64,000 nucleotides of DNA from Ypsolopha sequella (GCA_934047225.1 OW203991.1:7874001-7938000); one strand, 5' to 3'. Counted from the first letter of the stretch, positions 32,430 to 43,312 are shown. Program-made: numbers and translations. The notes: generated by a model not told the origin, from the letters alone.

Positions 32430-32560
32430 GATTTGGTCGGCCGCCTGGATTCGTGCTGAGGGCTCGGTTGGTGATCATTGAACCTTGTTCCTGGTCCCTG
32501 GCCGGGTATCCGGTATGGGTTCGGGCGGTTGATTGGATTTCACCTTGTATAATTATAGAT
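32430..32560 (-). mobile_element. Degenerate relative of the 'GAATTC...CTGGAGAC' MITE
   Basis: 'GTGATCATTGAACCTTGTTC' and 'TTCGGGCGGTTGATTGGATT' match parts of 36535-36762 and 14400-14430. Heavily decayed. Confidence 0.4.
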
Positions 32561-33014
32561 TTTACCTATAATTTTAATCGTATTTATATTGCTACATAAA
32601 TTAAATAAACCTTTAATTTAGTTCACGTACATTTATTATTACATATATTTTATAAGATTAAATTTGACTCGTAAAAAGTGTATTATGTATACCTACTTTA
32701 CAAAATAAACTATTTGAATTTGAATGTCGGAAGCCAAAATTATGCCGGACAGTAAAATGTAATATTTACTTTGATTACATTACCTATGATATAGACATCT
32801 AAGAAGGGATTTTAGGAAATTAACACGGGATCGAAAGAAACGGGATACACGCGAGAACGAGATACACTTTGTTACGTTTGCTAATCATCCTAAACTAGGT
32901 ATTGCAATCTCGATCTGGGTCGATATTTTACGAGATTTATCTGGAGCGTAAATCGAACGAGATCTCGCGAGATTACGAGATTACGCAGAAGCGCATTTTC
33001 ACGCGCTACTCACC

Positions 33015-33130
33015 GGGTTCACCACCTATCACGTTGGGACGTAATAATCGTCGTCGGTGAAAGGTGGATGTACCAAGTATGGATTGTGACTTGCATTTCA
33101 CAGTTCACACTTGGAACACCTCTGACACCC
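33015..33130 (+). mobile_element. tRNA-derived SINE fragment (3' part)
   Basis: 'GGGACGTAATAATCGTCG' to 'TTGCATTTCACAGT.CACACTTGG' matches the body of the SINE copies at 48110-48318 and 60205-60440. The tRNA-like head is missing. Confidence 0.6.
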
Positions 33131-33208
33131 TTTCGGGGATTCGTGTCGTGGTATTATTAGTTTTAAAGAATAAACGATTCATTTGACATACATACTGAAT
33201 GCATGAAT

Positions 33209-33605
33209 TTAAGAGGCTATGCAAATTTTACTTTTGTCACTGTCACTCCAAGCGAAAACACGCTCAGTGCGAGAGGGGCGCGGATTCAGGGCGAAAGCGA
33301 AAAATGTTAGTTTTATAATTTTTATTAAAAAACTAAAATAGCTAGCATAATTTCAAATATCAAATCGCTAGATATTGTTGAAACACACCTAATAAAATAT
33401 GTTTGAGTTCTGTTTTTGAAGACTGAGGTCAACAATTTCAACAATTATTTCTATCGAGGAAAATGTATCCAAACATGTTTTTCAATTTCAAAATCCTAGA
33501 TTATATAGTCAAAATGCATGTACCAGAAACTGATTATAATTTTCGCCGTATTTCATGAAATATACAGAAAAGAAACACCCGTATTTTTTTCACATATCGC
33601 CTTAA
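33209..33605 (+). mobile_element. TTAA-bounded MITE, subfamily B, copy 1
   Basis: Starts 'TTAAGAGGCTATGC' and ends 'CATATCGCCTTAA'. It includes 'GTCACTGTCACTCCAAGCG' and 'ATTTCTATCGAGGAAAA'. The reverse copy is at 38944-39333, which confirms both ends. Confidence 0.8.
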
Positions 33606-34124
33606 TGGCTGCAACATAATTTTTGTAAAAAAGAAGAATGACAATGTTATCATTAGTAAATATCTGGGTACAGCATTTTACTAGTATTCATCTGTAGTGT
33701 TTATCTATAGTAAAGCTAATATATTTTTTATGAATAATAAATGTATAACCATAATAGATACCATAACAAATAATTATAGATTGCCTATTTAGTTGAGAAC
33801 ATCTGTCAAAGATTTTGAAACGGATTCTTTGAAGCAGTATTTTAATGGCTTCTCGGTCATTTATATAGCCGGTATTCAGATTTAAAAAGTACTTGAACGA
33901 TTCGAGTTTTATAGATTTTTAACGTGCCTTGTGTCAGAACTCAGCTTTTGCTCGACACGCTTATTATTTCTCTATTTAAATGTGAACGTATAAAATTAAG
34001 TGTGATCTTTTGTCGGTTCCTACAACAACTTATTATGTTGTGATCAGTGTTTCCCAAGTTTGAAAAATATTTTGTTTTTGTTGTTTAGCACGCAAAACAC
34101 ACAACATAACGCTTGAAAGTCTTG
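33606..34124. other. AT-rich stretch without recognised features
   Basis: No gene or repeat boundary seen. Confidence 0.45.
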
Positions 34125-34822
34125 TTAGGGTTCCGTAACCAAAGGATGCCAAATCCGCACCCAAAGCTGCCAAACGGAACCTCCGTTGTCCGTCCTTTCG
34201 TCTGTCACAGTTTCAGTCGTTATAGGTAGCCAGTTATTGTTCTGAGGTAGCCAGTTTAAAATTTTACTAATATTTATTAAAATTTGTTAATATGGCCTCT
34301 ATCACAGAGAAAAAAATTTAACCAAACCTTAAAAATACAGTATTTTTTAAAGGTTATTTGTTTCAGCACTATCTTACAGACGGTATACGCTAATATGTAC
34401 AAGTTTCGAATTTGGTCAGATTGTTATACATACTCTAAAGTAATTAAATAAATAATAAAAACTAGGGTACCATTACACAGTGCACAAAATAGATACTACC
34501 ATAAGGCCGACTCGACGACGGAGCGAAAACAGACGCACACATGCATAGACGCGTACGTGTGATGATCTCGGCATTATTTCGTATTGACATTCGACCGACT
34601 TCATCCGAGATCGTCGTACGTACGCGTCTATGTGTGCGTGCGCCTGTTTTCGCTAGTTATGCGGAGTAAACCTTCTGTAAGTGGTTATTTTGTGCACAGA
34701 GGGTGCCGTATAGTTTGTTATCGTTTTGGCGCCTAGTCTATTGTTGTCATTACGCATAATGTTTTTAGGGTTCTGTAGCCGTATTGTGGCGAGGCAGACT
34801 TGCATTTGGCCGATGTTTTTTA
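34125..34822 (+). mobile_element. 'GTTCCG' family copy, decayed, with nested hairpin
   Basis: Opens 'TTAGGGTTCCGTAACCAAAG' and 'CCGTTGTCCGTCC'; closes near 'TTTTTAGGGTTCTGTAGCC' and 'CATTTGGCCGATGTTTTT'. A 133-bp hairpin (34522-34654) lies inside. Confidence 0.5.
34522..34654. mobile_element. Nested hairpin, about 50-bp arms
   Basis: 'AGCGAAAACAGACGCACACA' continuing to 'GATCTCGG' is mirrored by 'CCGAGATCG' to 'GCGCCTGTTTTCGCT', with a few mismatches. Confidence 0.75.
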
Positions 34823-35426
34823 TTTCATTAAATGCCATCCGGAGATAAAATTATCATTATTATCATATATCTATTTATTTAAAAACTGCCAATTGTGCCA
34901 AGTATTAGCAAACGGAAATTTGCCCACAGTATTTGCACAGAGTAGAAAACACAATGAAAACAATCTTTATAACATATTTATACCGGATTTACCATTGCAT
35001 TGATGGAATCTACTCAGATTTCAAGTAACAGGCAGGGGAGCAAATTTACATGTTCTTCGTAGTCAATGGGAGTCATCTCACAACCCGCAGTTTTAGCACC
35101 ACTGGTCGCCAGAACAAGATCAATCCACCCATTCACACGCTGAATAATTAACACTTGGGCGACACTTCACATTTATGATTTATGACAATTTGCGACTGTG
35201 TCGTAAACGGAGTTAGGATAATGTACTGTGTCGCATGTCTTCCGGCTGAACTACAAACTCCTTTGTGCTACACTGTTTGACAGTCTAAGTTCTGGGTGGT
35301 TTATGTGTATGGTGTATGTGGCCGTTAATTAAGATTGATGCTTTTTCGATAGGAAGTATGGCGATAACAGCGTTGTTTGCGTTTAGGTACTTTCGAGAGA
35401 AATTGTGCAAGTCCACTATTATTTAT
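34823..35426. other. No supportable gene
   Basis: The GC-richer part (35040-35260), with 'AACAAGATCAATCCACCCAT', may be a dispersed repeat, but no second copy is in the window. Confidence 0.35.
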
Positions 35427-35975
35427 ACAGGGTGGAAAAAATTTAAGGGCCCTGGAGGGGAACTACCTTAAATCCTTTGGTTAGCTCATTTTACTGAAAG
35501 GAAACATTCCTTTATTTTTTAAAAGAAACAAAACTGCATTTAAAGATCTTCAAAAATTCGCTTGTCTCACCCGGGAATCGAACCAACTAAAAATTTTAAA
35601 AATAAACCCTCACTATTTTATTACACGAATCGGTAGGATTATTATTCAGGATAAAATTTGTCTAGTAAATATTTGGTCTGACACTCATCAGTTGTATGAG
35701 ATACCCATGAAATTGAATATTTATTACAAGTTCTTTGTTATATATATACACTTAATAAAATAAAATTCAAGTTATTGTGAGATATATTTCGGGCCCTATC
35801 CCTATCAGATTGTGACTGATGCCGAACCCAGGATAGGGCCCGAAATATATCTCACAATAACTTGAATTTTATTTTATTAAGTGTATATATATATATATAT
35901 TAACTACATTTAAAGACAAACTAGTCAATTAATAACGTTTATTTACAAGTTCTTTGTTAACAATACCTAGTAAGG
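35427..35975. mobile_element. Long-arm MITE, 'ACAGGGTGG' family, copy 3 (left arm)
   Basis: Left arm from 'TATACAGGGTGGAAAAAAT' to 'TTATTACAAGTTCTTTGTTA' at 35740, then the nested palindrome, then 'ACAAGTTCTTTGTTAACAAT' resumes at 35946. The right arm is missing. Confidence 0.75.
35741..35891. repeat. Perfect palindrome, 61-bp arms, 29-base loop
   Basis: Arms 35741-35801 and 35831-35891 are identical complements over all 61 positions (paired coordinates sum to 71632). The arms contain 'GATATATTTCGGGCCCTATC'. A (TA)n tract continues outside on the right. It interrupts the host MITE, whose sequence is repeated on both sides. Confidence 0.92.
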
Positions 35976-36149
35976 AAAATTGTGTTTTTGTTAATGCGTT
36001 TTATTTATATAGTTAAGATTGCACTAAAATAATAAATAAATAATTAAATAGGTAGGTACAACAAGTAAACCTTCCCACTTATAGTAAACATTTAATAATC
36101 AACCGTTGATATTATTTTTTCCTTGACTGTACTGCGCAAGCTTGCACTC

Positions 36150-36200
36150 GTAACTCATTCAGAGGCGACAAAAAGATTGGCGCGCACTATACTACCTATG
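36150..36200 (+). repeat. Short shared block with the window start
   Basis: 'CAGAGGCGACAAAAAGATTG' and 'GGCGCGCACT' match 126-156 almost exactly. A small dispersed repeat fragment. Confidence 0.5.
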
Positions 36201-36334
36201 TTTTGAGTTTCGCCAACTAATATTATTTAACTTTATATATGAATGTAACCTTCTATAGATTTGTTTGTGCAGCAACATTCATGATAACATGGTCCAATTA
36301 TTCCCTCGAACTCCCATACTAGCGTGGCTTGCTG

Positions 36335-36400
36335 ATAATCCATCCATTAGCCCGTATTCGTCCACTGCTGGACATAGGCCTCCCCAATTGCTGATAATAT
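36335..36400 (-). mobile_element. RTE-type 3' tail remnant
   Basis: 'CCATCCATTAGCCCGTATTC' and 'TCCACTGCTGGACATAGGCC' are the complement of the RTE tail motif seen at 1600-1632 and 7990-8030. Confidence 0.5.
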
Positions 36401-36534
36401 CCTTTTTTATTTGTATTTGCCAACATTTTTATTTGTGTACCCATCCCGTACCACATCCATGACTTGAACCTGAAATATACACCATAATCAAAATACATTC
36501 AAAAGTTACAAGCGTGTAAGTGTCCTGGATTTTA

Positions 36535-36762
36535 CACCTATTTTAATGAATTCATACTGGAGACACGCTTAGTGATCGGGTACAAGGTTCAATGATCCTA
36601 TTTTTCGAAATCATAAAAAACATTTTTGTTCCGATTCGAACTGGACTAGTTCAAATATAATTAATAGTATATAGGCAGCACGGGAGCAAAAAATTTCTTT
36701 TTTCGAATTTCTCCTGAATCGAGTCTCCAGTATGAATTCGGGCGGTTGATTAAATTTGTTAT
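36535..36762. mobile_element. Hairpin MITE 'GAATTCATACTGGAGAC', uninterrupted
   Basis: Arms pair 'GAATTCATACTGGAGAC' with 'GAGTCTCCAGTATGAATTC'. It serves as the empty-site comparison for the nested insertion at 14113-14274. Confidence 0.8.
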
Positions 36763-36939
36763 ATATTATGTATACCAAAATATCGCAGAAGCGTTACAAC
36801 AGGTAACATCATTTTAGGTTTACAGCAGAGTTTATTTTATGCCAATCCAAAATATTTTAGTTTTAATTCCCATAGCTTAATTTCTAAAAGTTTTTTTTTT
36901 GATAATAAATTTTCATTATTTTGGTAGGTATATAAATAT

Positions 36940-37297
36940 ATGTGATTGCTAATAAAAAAATATGTCTTGTCTCTGTCTGTCTACTCATCGGTCATCCATC
37001 TGTCAAATCAGTCGGAAGCAAATTGTTATAAATTCATCTTGATAGCAAAGGACACATTTCTAATCAGCCATTTCTCAATGTCAATGTCGCCGCACTTCGG
37101 GCACAAATACACGCTTTTTTGGGCATGCAGGTTTCCTCACGATGTTTTCCTTTACCGTTCAGCAATTGGTAAGTACGAACAAATACTATGCACATAGATT
37201 CCGAAAAACTCATCAGTGCATGCCCAACCGCGAATCAAACCTGGATCTCAAGATTGGGAGGCCAGCGTTCTACCCCTGAGCTACCGCCGCTTTTTTT
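36940..37297 (-). mobile_element. tRNA-derived SINE
   Basis: On the minus strand the head has an A box TAGCTCAGGGG (37283-37273) and a B box GGTTTGATTCG (37241-37231), followed by the body 'GGAAAACATCGTGAGGAAAC' and 'CATGCCCAAAAAAGCG', a widespread lepidopteran SINE. The far part (36940-37085) is shared with 51340-51490 and may be a separate older element. The tRNA-like head is not a functional tRNA: the acceptor stem does not pair and it runs straight into the SINE body. Confidence 0.8.
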
Positions 37298-37656
37298 ATC
37301 ATGTATCTACATAATCTACACAACTATATTAAAATCTCTCAATAAGACGACCCTCTTTTAAAGTCAATGAAGTTGTACTTGGTAAACCAATTCAAATATT
37401 TTTACGACTAATCTCCATACAATACCAATGATAATAATTTCCCAACAGGAATCGTCGAGTTTATGTCCCTGCCCTCAATTCTGTTCAAATGGCTTAAATA
37501 ATTTTTACTGCTTAACTCGATGAATATTTTAGTTTTTATTAGATGTCTTTTTTTATTCAAGGCTTAGCCGATTTGCATACGTTTTGTGTTCATTTTATGA
37601 AGTGGATTGATGCCCAATGGTCAAAGGCATGTTCGTGAATCACCCGAAAAAGCTAA

Positions 37657-38389
37657 GAAAGTGTCTAGCCTGCCACCAGCGGCCGTTTAGCAAAATAATA
37701 TATTCTGCCACTAGCGGCAGAATAACAAAAATAATTATTCTACCACAAGTTTATGATTATTGAAATGTAAATATATGCCTTACTTCGATTAGTCTTGCTA
37801 AGAAGAAGGGCAAGACCGACTCAGCACACCCCGACTCTATACAGTCTTTTGGCTAATACCCCGAGAGTGAATATAAAAAAGCCGAAGGCGCGAAGGGAGG
37901 GCAGCCCTCGCCCGCCGCAACAACGGCCAGGCACCCGCGTGAGCCGTAGCGGCTGAGGCTGGCGACCAACAAGCCCAAGCTGCGAAGGCGAGCGTGGGTG
38001 CCTGACCTTTGCTACGCAAGGGCGCAGGGGCTGCACATCCCGCAGTTCCGTAGCCGATGCAGAAATGAATTTGTGTCATAAGAATACTTCAGTATTGATA
38101 AATTCAAATGGCCCATAAATTAACTTGCGGCAGGATAGCCGTTTCTGCTATTCAGCCACCAGTAGCTATACTACCGACGTTCAAGGAGCGTGTATTGAAT
38201 ATTGTACCTTATCTAGTAGACGTTAGGAAGTACATTTCAATAATCATAAATTTGTGGTAGAATAATTATTTATTATATTTTGATTTATTTATTAGTATTA
38301 AAGCAATTTAAAAATGCCGCTTATTATGCCGCTAGTGGCAGAATATATTATTTTGCTAAACGGCCGCTGGTGGCAGGCTAGACACTTCC
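37657..38389. mobile_element. Inverted-repeat element with 9-bp TSD and nested repeat
   Basis: Termini 'GAAAGTGTCTAGCCTGCCAC' and the complement of 'GTGGCAGGCTAGACACTTCC' extend over about 110 bases of inverted repeat, including 'TTCTGCCACTAGCGGCAGAA'. AAAAGCTAA flanks both sides (37648-37656 and 38390-38398). A 9-base duplication with long TIRs suggests a Mutator-like MITE. The centre (37815-38095) is the reverse copy of the repeat at 4065. Confidence 0.8.
37815..38095 (-). repeat. Reverse copy of the repeat at 4065-4290, nested
   Basis: 'CACCCCGACTCTATACAGTC' to 'GCCGATGCAGAAATGAATTT' mirrors the plus-strand copy. GC-rich, with open frames that I judge non-coding. Confidence 0.6.
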
Positions 38390-38499
38390 AAAAGCTAAAC
38401 ATGACATCATTATTATGACAATTGTTCAAAAGAAAACCTGATCAATGTTAGACTATAAAACGCGTAGATTCGAACAAAGGGCAATAACTTGTACAAAAA

Positions 38500-38640
38500 T
38501 AGTATACTCGTATTTCGTGACGAATAGTATATTTCGCCTTCGGCTCACGGCGAAACTAGCTTCACTCCTCGGGTAAGAAAACCCATTTTTACTCGTTGCG
38601 AACGATACTTTTTATACTACCTGATTTATGTATTTAAATA
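38500..38640. repeat. Palindromic-flavoured dispersed segment
   Basis: 'TTTCGCCTTCGGCTCACGGC' and surrounding 'ACTCGT' words resemble the insert at 2300-2440. Low confidence grouping. Confidence 0.35.
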
Positions 38641-38829
38641 ACAAAACAAGTACATAATATATAATTTGTATTTTATGAGTTTGCAAAGCGCGGCGCGGTT
38701 TTTACCTTTTTTTTTTTCAGGCTTCGGCCGGCGGCTTCTTTTTGTGGCCAGTATCATTTTGCAAAAAAAAGAGTGTCAGACGCGATATAATCGATTATGT
38801 CGTGAATCGGAACGCAGGGAATTTCGATT

Positions 38830-38943
38830 GTAAAGACAAACTAAGGCCGTCAAATAGAACCTAATTTAGCATGAAGACAAAAGTCAAAAAGAACCTAATT
38901 TTGCAATAAATGAAATTTCAATACGATATTTCAAACTGAAGTA
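38830..38943 (+). repeat. Dispersed repeat flanking the TTAA MITE
   Basis: 'AAGACAAACTAAGG.CGTCAA' to 'CGATATTTCAAACTGA' matches 57370-57485. The host repeat resumes after the MITE with 'TGGAACTTTTTCATA', as at 57551. Confidence 0.65.
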
Positions 38944-39333
38944 TTAAGGCGATATGCGAAAAAAATGCGTGTGTTTCTTTTCTGTGTATTTTATGAAATA
39001 CACAGAAAATTTTAATAAATTTCTAGTATATGCATTTTGACTATATAATCTAATTTGAAATTGGAAAACATGTTTGGATAAATTTTCCTCGATAGAAATA
39101 ATTGTTGAAATGAGGTCTTCAAACACACTTTTTCTCCTCGTTTGACGAATAGGGTTAGGGAATTAGGTGTGTTTTAACAATATCTAGAGATTTGATATTT
39201 GAAATTTTGTTAGCTATTTTATTTTTTTTTAATAAAAATATTAAACCAACTTTTTCCGTTTTGCCCCTCTCGCACTGCACGATTTTTCGCTTGGAGTGAC
39301 AGTGACAAAAATAAAATTCGCATAGCCTCTTAA
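38944..39333 (-). mobile_element. TTAA-bounded MITE, subfamily B, copy 2
   Basis: Reverse copy of 33209-33605, from 'TTAAGGCGATATGCG' to 'GCATAGCCTCTTAA'. The downstream join 'TTAATTGGAACTTTTTCATA' matches 'TTAAATGGAACTTTTTCATA' at 57546, where no element is present: an empty site for the right junction. Confidence 0.82.
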
Positions 39334-39474
39334 TTGGAACTTTTTCATAAAGGTAGTAGAAAAAAAACTTTTTCTCTGTTTATTTCTGAGTCCTTATTCT
39401 GTTTTCTTTTTCAAAATTCGGTTATTTTTTAAACTGCAATATGCTTGGCTGCTTTTTGGAATTAAAAGACCAAT

Positions 39475-39651
39475 TTAGGGTTGCGTTCCTAAACACCCCG
39501 GTAAATATAAAATTTAACTGTCAAAGTGACTTTTAGTAAGTTTTCTGACAATGTTTATTGATAGACTTCGAGCAGTTCGTTTTCACCCGGGTAGTTGTGG
39601 AACGGGTGACAGTTAATTTTACCTTTACCCGGCGTTTAGGAACGCTACCTA
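39475..39651. mobile_element. MITE with about 45-bp imperfect TIRs
   Basis: 'TAGGGTTGCGTTCCTAAACA' and 'CGTTTAGGAACGCTACCTA' are inverted, continuing through 'CCGGTAAA' and 'AACTGTCA'. No clear target duplication. Confidence 0.65.
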
Positions 39652-40047
39652 GGAATCTAATTACAATAAAACCTTTTATTGTCCTTTTATACCGATTTAT
39701 TTACAGGAAGTGACGTAATCATATCAAGTTGAATGATCAAACTTGTTACACTTTAGGATGCGTTCAAGAAATATGTTTTTTTCGTATTGAAATGTGTGGT
39801 GATGACGTCACTGAAGGTCGAATGAAAGACATCACTTTTTTTCTCTTTATAAGATTTCCGAAACGTTAATAAGAGGCCAATTGTCTGACAGATCAGATTG
39901 TGAAAATCCACTTTTACATTCACTTTGAACTTGGCCAAAATCCTAAGATTGTAGCATAGAACTCATTATTATTATCGCTCTCTGCTGGAACTTAGCCAAA
40001 TTCCCGGGATCTTAGCTAAGTTGCGTCTTTTGCTATTATCCTGCATC

Positions 40048-40712
40048 ATATCGCACACTCCCTAAAAAAGTGTCATAACACAGCTTAGTGCGGATGTCAA
40101 TTATTAATACAACTGGGAGCGAAATTTAAAACTTTGTATCCTGAAAAAATGTCATATTTGTACTTTTATTATTCACCAGTAGATGGCGTAAATGACGTTT
40201 TTTTACTGAGCTTTAGCTGAACTTTAGTTCACGCAATTGTTCCAAGAATAGTGTCGCATTAGGTTTAATACAGTCTTGGTACAGTGTGGACCTGGGAATA
40301 TCGCTGTCAAAATCCATGAAAACCGTTGTAAGCTGTGTTGTGACAAATAATAGTAAGCTTTTGTGTATAATTTTCATGTTTTTTATCCTAAAAGAACGTA
40401 TTATCATATGTTACGACAGTTTTTTTGGTTTATTATTTTATACAATATTACCACATGTGTCAAAAATAACGTCATAACATGGATATGTTTTAAATTTTAT
40501 TGATTTATAAATTTTCCATAAATACTTGAAAACTTAAGTAAAATGTATAAACAAGAATATAAATTGCATAAAAAAATTACATTAAGTTTATTAATGCAGT
40601 TTTTTTTTAAACTAACTATGAACTAAACAATAAAAGAAAAAAAAAAAATTATTTTTTTTTCTCAAAAGTTCTTTTTGTATGTAGTGACACTTTTTTAGGG
40701 AGTGTGCGATAT
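40048..40712. mobile_element. About 665-bp element with 28-bp perfect TIRs
   Basis: 'ATATCGCACACTCCCTAAAA' continuing to 'AAGTGTCA' is exactly mirrored by 'TGACACTTTTTTAGGGAGTG' continuing to 'TGCGATAT'. TA is present at each end. The interior is AT-rich with opposed short frames (40213-40477) and no transposase motif. Confidence 0.8.
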
Positions 40713-40950
40713 TATTATACACCATAGCCACAGCACACACAACAAATGAAACAGGTGGAAGTCACGCGCCGTAGGTTTCGTACAGAATATTCAATCTCAC
40801 GAAGCTCGTTTAGCTATGGTTGTAGTAGTGACGTGTACAGATAAGCGTGTTTTGAGTGTGTTGCGCGTTTTGTAGCGCTCTCGAGGTTAAAAGTGTTGGA
40901 ATATACAAAAACAAAACAATATCATTTCAACACTATATTCTATCTCTTTC

Positions 40951-41315
40951 TTAAGGCGATATGTAACAGTTTGAGCGTCCCTGTTACTCCATATGCAAAA
41001 AAACCCTCTGTGCAAAAGGGACGGATTTGTGGAAAAGTAGCAAAAAGTCGGTTTTTTATTAATATAAAATGTACTTAAGTTGCTATCAAAATTTCGTTTA
41101 ACTAGGTCCTAGATACCGTTAAAACCCATCCAATAAAATACAATTGCAGTCCATATGTCATTCTAAATTGTCAAACCAGGAAACTTGATATCGAAAAGGA
41201 CCTAATTTCAATAAATATTTCTATCGAGCCGAATTTCTCCAATCGCATTTCTGTTTTAACAGTGAAGTAGATATGCAAGTTCTTAAAGTGTCGTTTTTTT
41301 TCCGTAGCGCCTTAA
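40951..41315 (+). mobile_element. TTAA-bounded MITE, subfamily C, copy 1
   Basis: 'TTAAGGCGATATGTAACAG' to 'TCCGTAGCGCCTTAA'. The inner part from 'AATTTCGTTTAACTAGGTCC' onward is shared with the truncated copy at 61310-61590. Confidence 0.8.
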
Positions 41316-41661
41316 TTGTTAATTTTTGTTTTTATGACCGAGCTCTCTACAACCACTTAACTAAAAGTCCCTTGAATAGTTTGGTTACTACTGCGTCTTC
41401 ACACCTCTCTTGATAAAATAACGATGAATAAATATAATATTATTTGGATCGTTAAACTCTGTATTTTACTGGAATACCTATATTATCCTAACAAAAAGCA
41501 CACTGAAAAAAGTGCGTGTGCACCTGTTAAAAATATATTTAACAGTGCCATCTATTTATAGTCAAAAAAAGCTTATACATTTCATGTTCTTTTTGCTACT
41601 CTCCCTTACATTGTTCTTGTAATTTTTACTTGACAGCCTTTTAGTTTTGGAGAGGTGGTGG

Positions 41662-41919
41662 CAGTGGCGTGCACAGAACTTTTTTCCGGAAAAGCAATCA
41701 AAAGGTCAAGATTGACAATAAAAATGTGAAAAAATTTAAATAACACTTTGAAAAAAAAAAGTTTGTATGACGCCAGGGTACGCACTGCCTACCCTAGAGT
41801 AAACATTTTCATACAAACTTTTTTTTTCAATGTGTTATTTAAATTTTTTCATATTTTTTTTATTGTCGTACTTGACCTTCTGATTGCTTTTCCGGAAAAA
41901 AGTTCCGTGCACGCCACTG
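41662..41919. mobile_element. hAT-like MITE, 8-bp TSD
   Basis: TIRs of about 105 bases begin 'CAGTGGCGTGCACAGAAC' and mirror 'GTTCCGTGCACGCCACTG'. Flanked by a perfect 8-base duplication GGTGGTGG (41654-41661 and 41920-41927). CAGTGGCG ends and the 8-base TSD fit hAT. Confidence 0.88.
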
Positions 41920-41934
41920 GGTGGTGGGGATACA

Positions 41935-42125
41935 TGTATTCAAAGATTTATCGTATAGAAAATACAGCAAAACGAAATTTTAGTAAGAAAATATTAAGGC
42001 CTTACAAATTTATTGTGAAGCAAACAATTGCTATTTTTCTTGCAAATTACGGTTACTACGACCCCTGGGGCACGATACTTGAATGTCTGCCGACACGCCG
42101 AAAACGAGCTTCTTCTCTTGGTTAA
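41935..42125 (+). CDS. Small ORF candidate next to a hAT MITE
   Basis: From ATG at about 41934 a frame of roughly 63 codons runs to TAA at 42123-42125, reading MYSKIYRIENTAKRNFSKK, then FLANYGYYDPWGTILE and ending CLPTRRKRASSLG. Composition rises toward balanced GC at the 3' end, which looks protein-like. Removing the MITE leaves the frame open further upstream to a TAA. No family recognised. It may be the tail of a gene or chance. Confidence 0.28.
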
Positions 42126-42171
42126 GTTGGTGTGGTCGTTGCAACGAATTTTGCTCCCAAACGCACAATTT

Positions 42172-42775
42172 ATTATTGTTTTTCTTATTTTTTTACAAAA
42201 AGTATTAAATAAATTTATTTAAAATGTAATATTTGTCATTACGCGACAGCAGTTTAATGTCAATAAAGCTTTTCTAACAAAGTTGTGTAATTTAATTTAT
42301 TACTTTGTAAATGATCCTGCACAACAACTTTAATTGTTTTTCTTATTTTTTTACAAAAAGTATTAAATAAATGGAATTTTTGTCATTACGCGACACCAGT
42401 TTAATGTCAATAAAGCTTCTCTAACAAAATTGTGTAATTTAATACATTACTTTGTAAATGATCCTGCACAACAACTTTAATTGTTTTTCTTATTTTTTTA
42501 CAAAAAGTATTAAATAAATGGAATTTTTGTCATTACGCGACACCAGTTTAATGTCAATAAAGCTTCTCTAACAAAATTGTGTAATTTAATACATTACTTT
42601 GTAAATGATCCTGCACAACAACTTTAATTGTTTTTCTTATTTTTTTACAAAAAGTATTAAATAAATGGAATTTTTGTCATTACGCGACACCAGTTTAATA
42701 TCAGTAAAGCTTTTCTAGCAAAGTTGTATAATTTAATTCATTACTTTGTAAATGATCCTGCAGAACAACTTTAAA
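42172..42775 (+). repeat. Tandem satellite-like array, about 147 bp, four copies
   Basis: 'ATTGTTTTTCTTATTTTTTT' recurs at 42175, 42332, 42480 and 42627 (spacings 157, 148, 147). Units contain 'CATTACGCGACACCAGTTTA' and 'AATGATCCTGCACAACAACT'. The two middle units are essentially identical; the outer ones are diverged. Confidence 0.9.
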
Positions 42776-42979
42776 GCGTGTTTAAAGTTGTCATTCAAAA
42801 CGTAAAACATGAAATAACAAAACATTGCATTACAACTGATGAATGTAATGCGAGGGTGCTTAAAGTTTTGTGAGAAAGAAGCTTCTTTGACTATGTCCCT
42901 ACAATTAAAATTATTAGTATAATTTATTTTGTATCGCCATGTGTTGAAATTTAATGTTATGTGTAAACTGTATATTTGT

Positions 42980-43312
42980 GAATATAATATAATAATATTA
43001 CATAATACAGATCAATTAAACAATAAAATCTAAACCCTTATTCATTGTTATAAAGTAGTTTGTGGTATTGATGTCGTATATCATTGAAAAGGGTACAAAA
43101 TAGTTTTAACATTTATTTGCATGTCTGTATTTTAGTGAATGTTATTTTTAAACACAGCGCAATGTTTAAGTTTTCACAAAAATTAAATAAAAATCTGTTC
43201 CTTCGTACTCTGTTGAGCTTTACGTCTAATTTTAATTGTAATTGAATGCATTTATCGTGTTTTATTGTTTAATTGATCTGTATTATGTAATAATTTAAAA
43301 TAAAAATATTAT
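42980..43312. repeat. Inverted repeat, about 36-bp arms
   Basis: 'CATAATACAGATCAATTAAA' continuing to 'CAATAAAA' near 43000-43026 is mirrored by 'TTTTATTGTTTAATTGATCT' at about 43259. Possibly a small MITE; ends not defined. Confidence 0.6.

Noticed and set aside
37205..37297. tRNA gene candidate
   Set aside because: A and B boxes are good but the acceptor stem is absent and the sequence continues into a known SINE body.
37821..38079. 71- and 80-codon minus-strand ORFs
   Set aside because: GC-rich repeat with a second copy at 4065 whose frames differ; no conserved protein.
38700..38880. Exon candidate after 'TTTTTTTTTTTCAG' at about 38720
   Set aside because: The frame runs into the dispersed repeat at 38830 and the acceptor-like T tract is common in this AT-rich sequence.
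42172..42775. CRISPR-like array
   Set aside because: Repeats are direct, about 147 bp and contiguous without unique spacers, in a eukaryotic genome: a tandem satellite.
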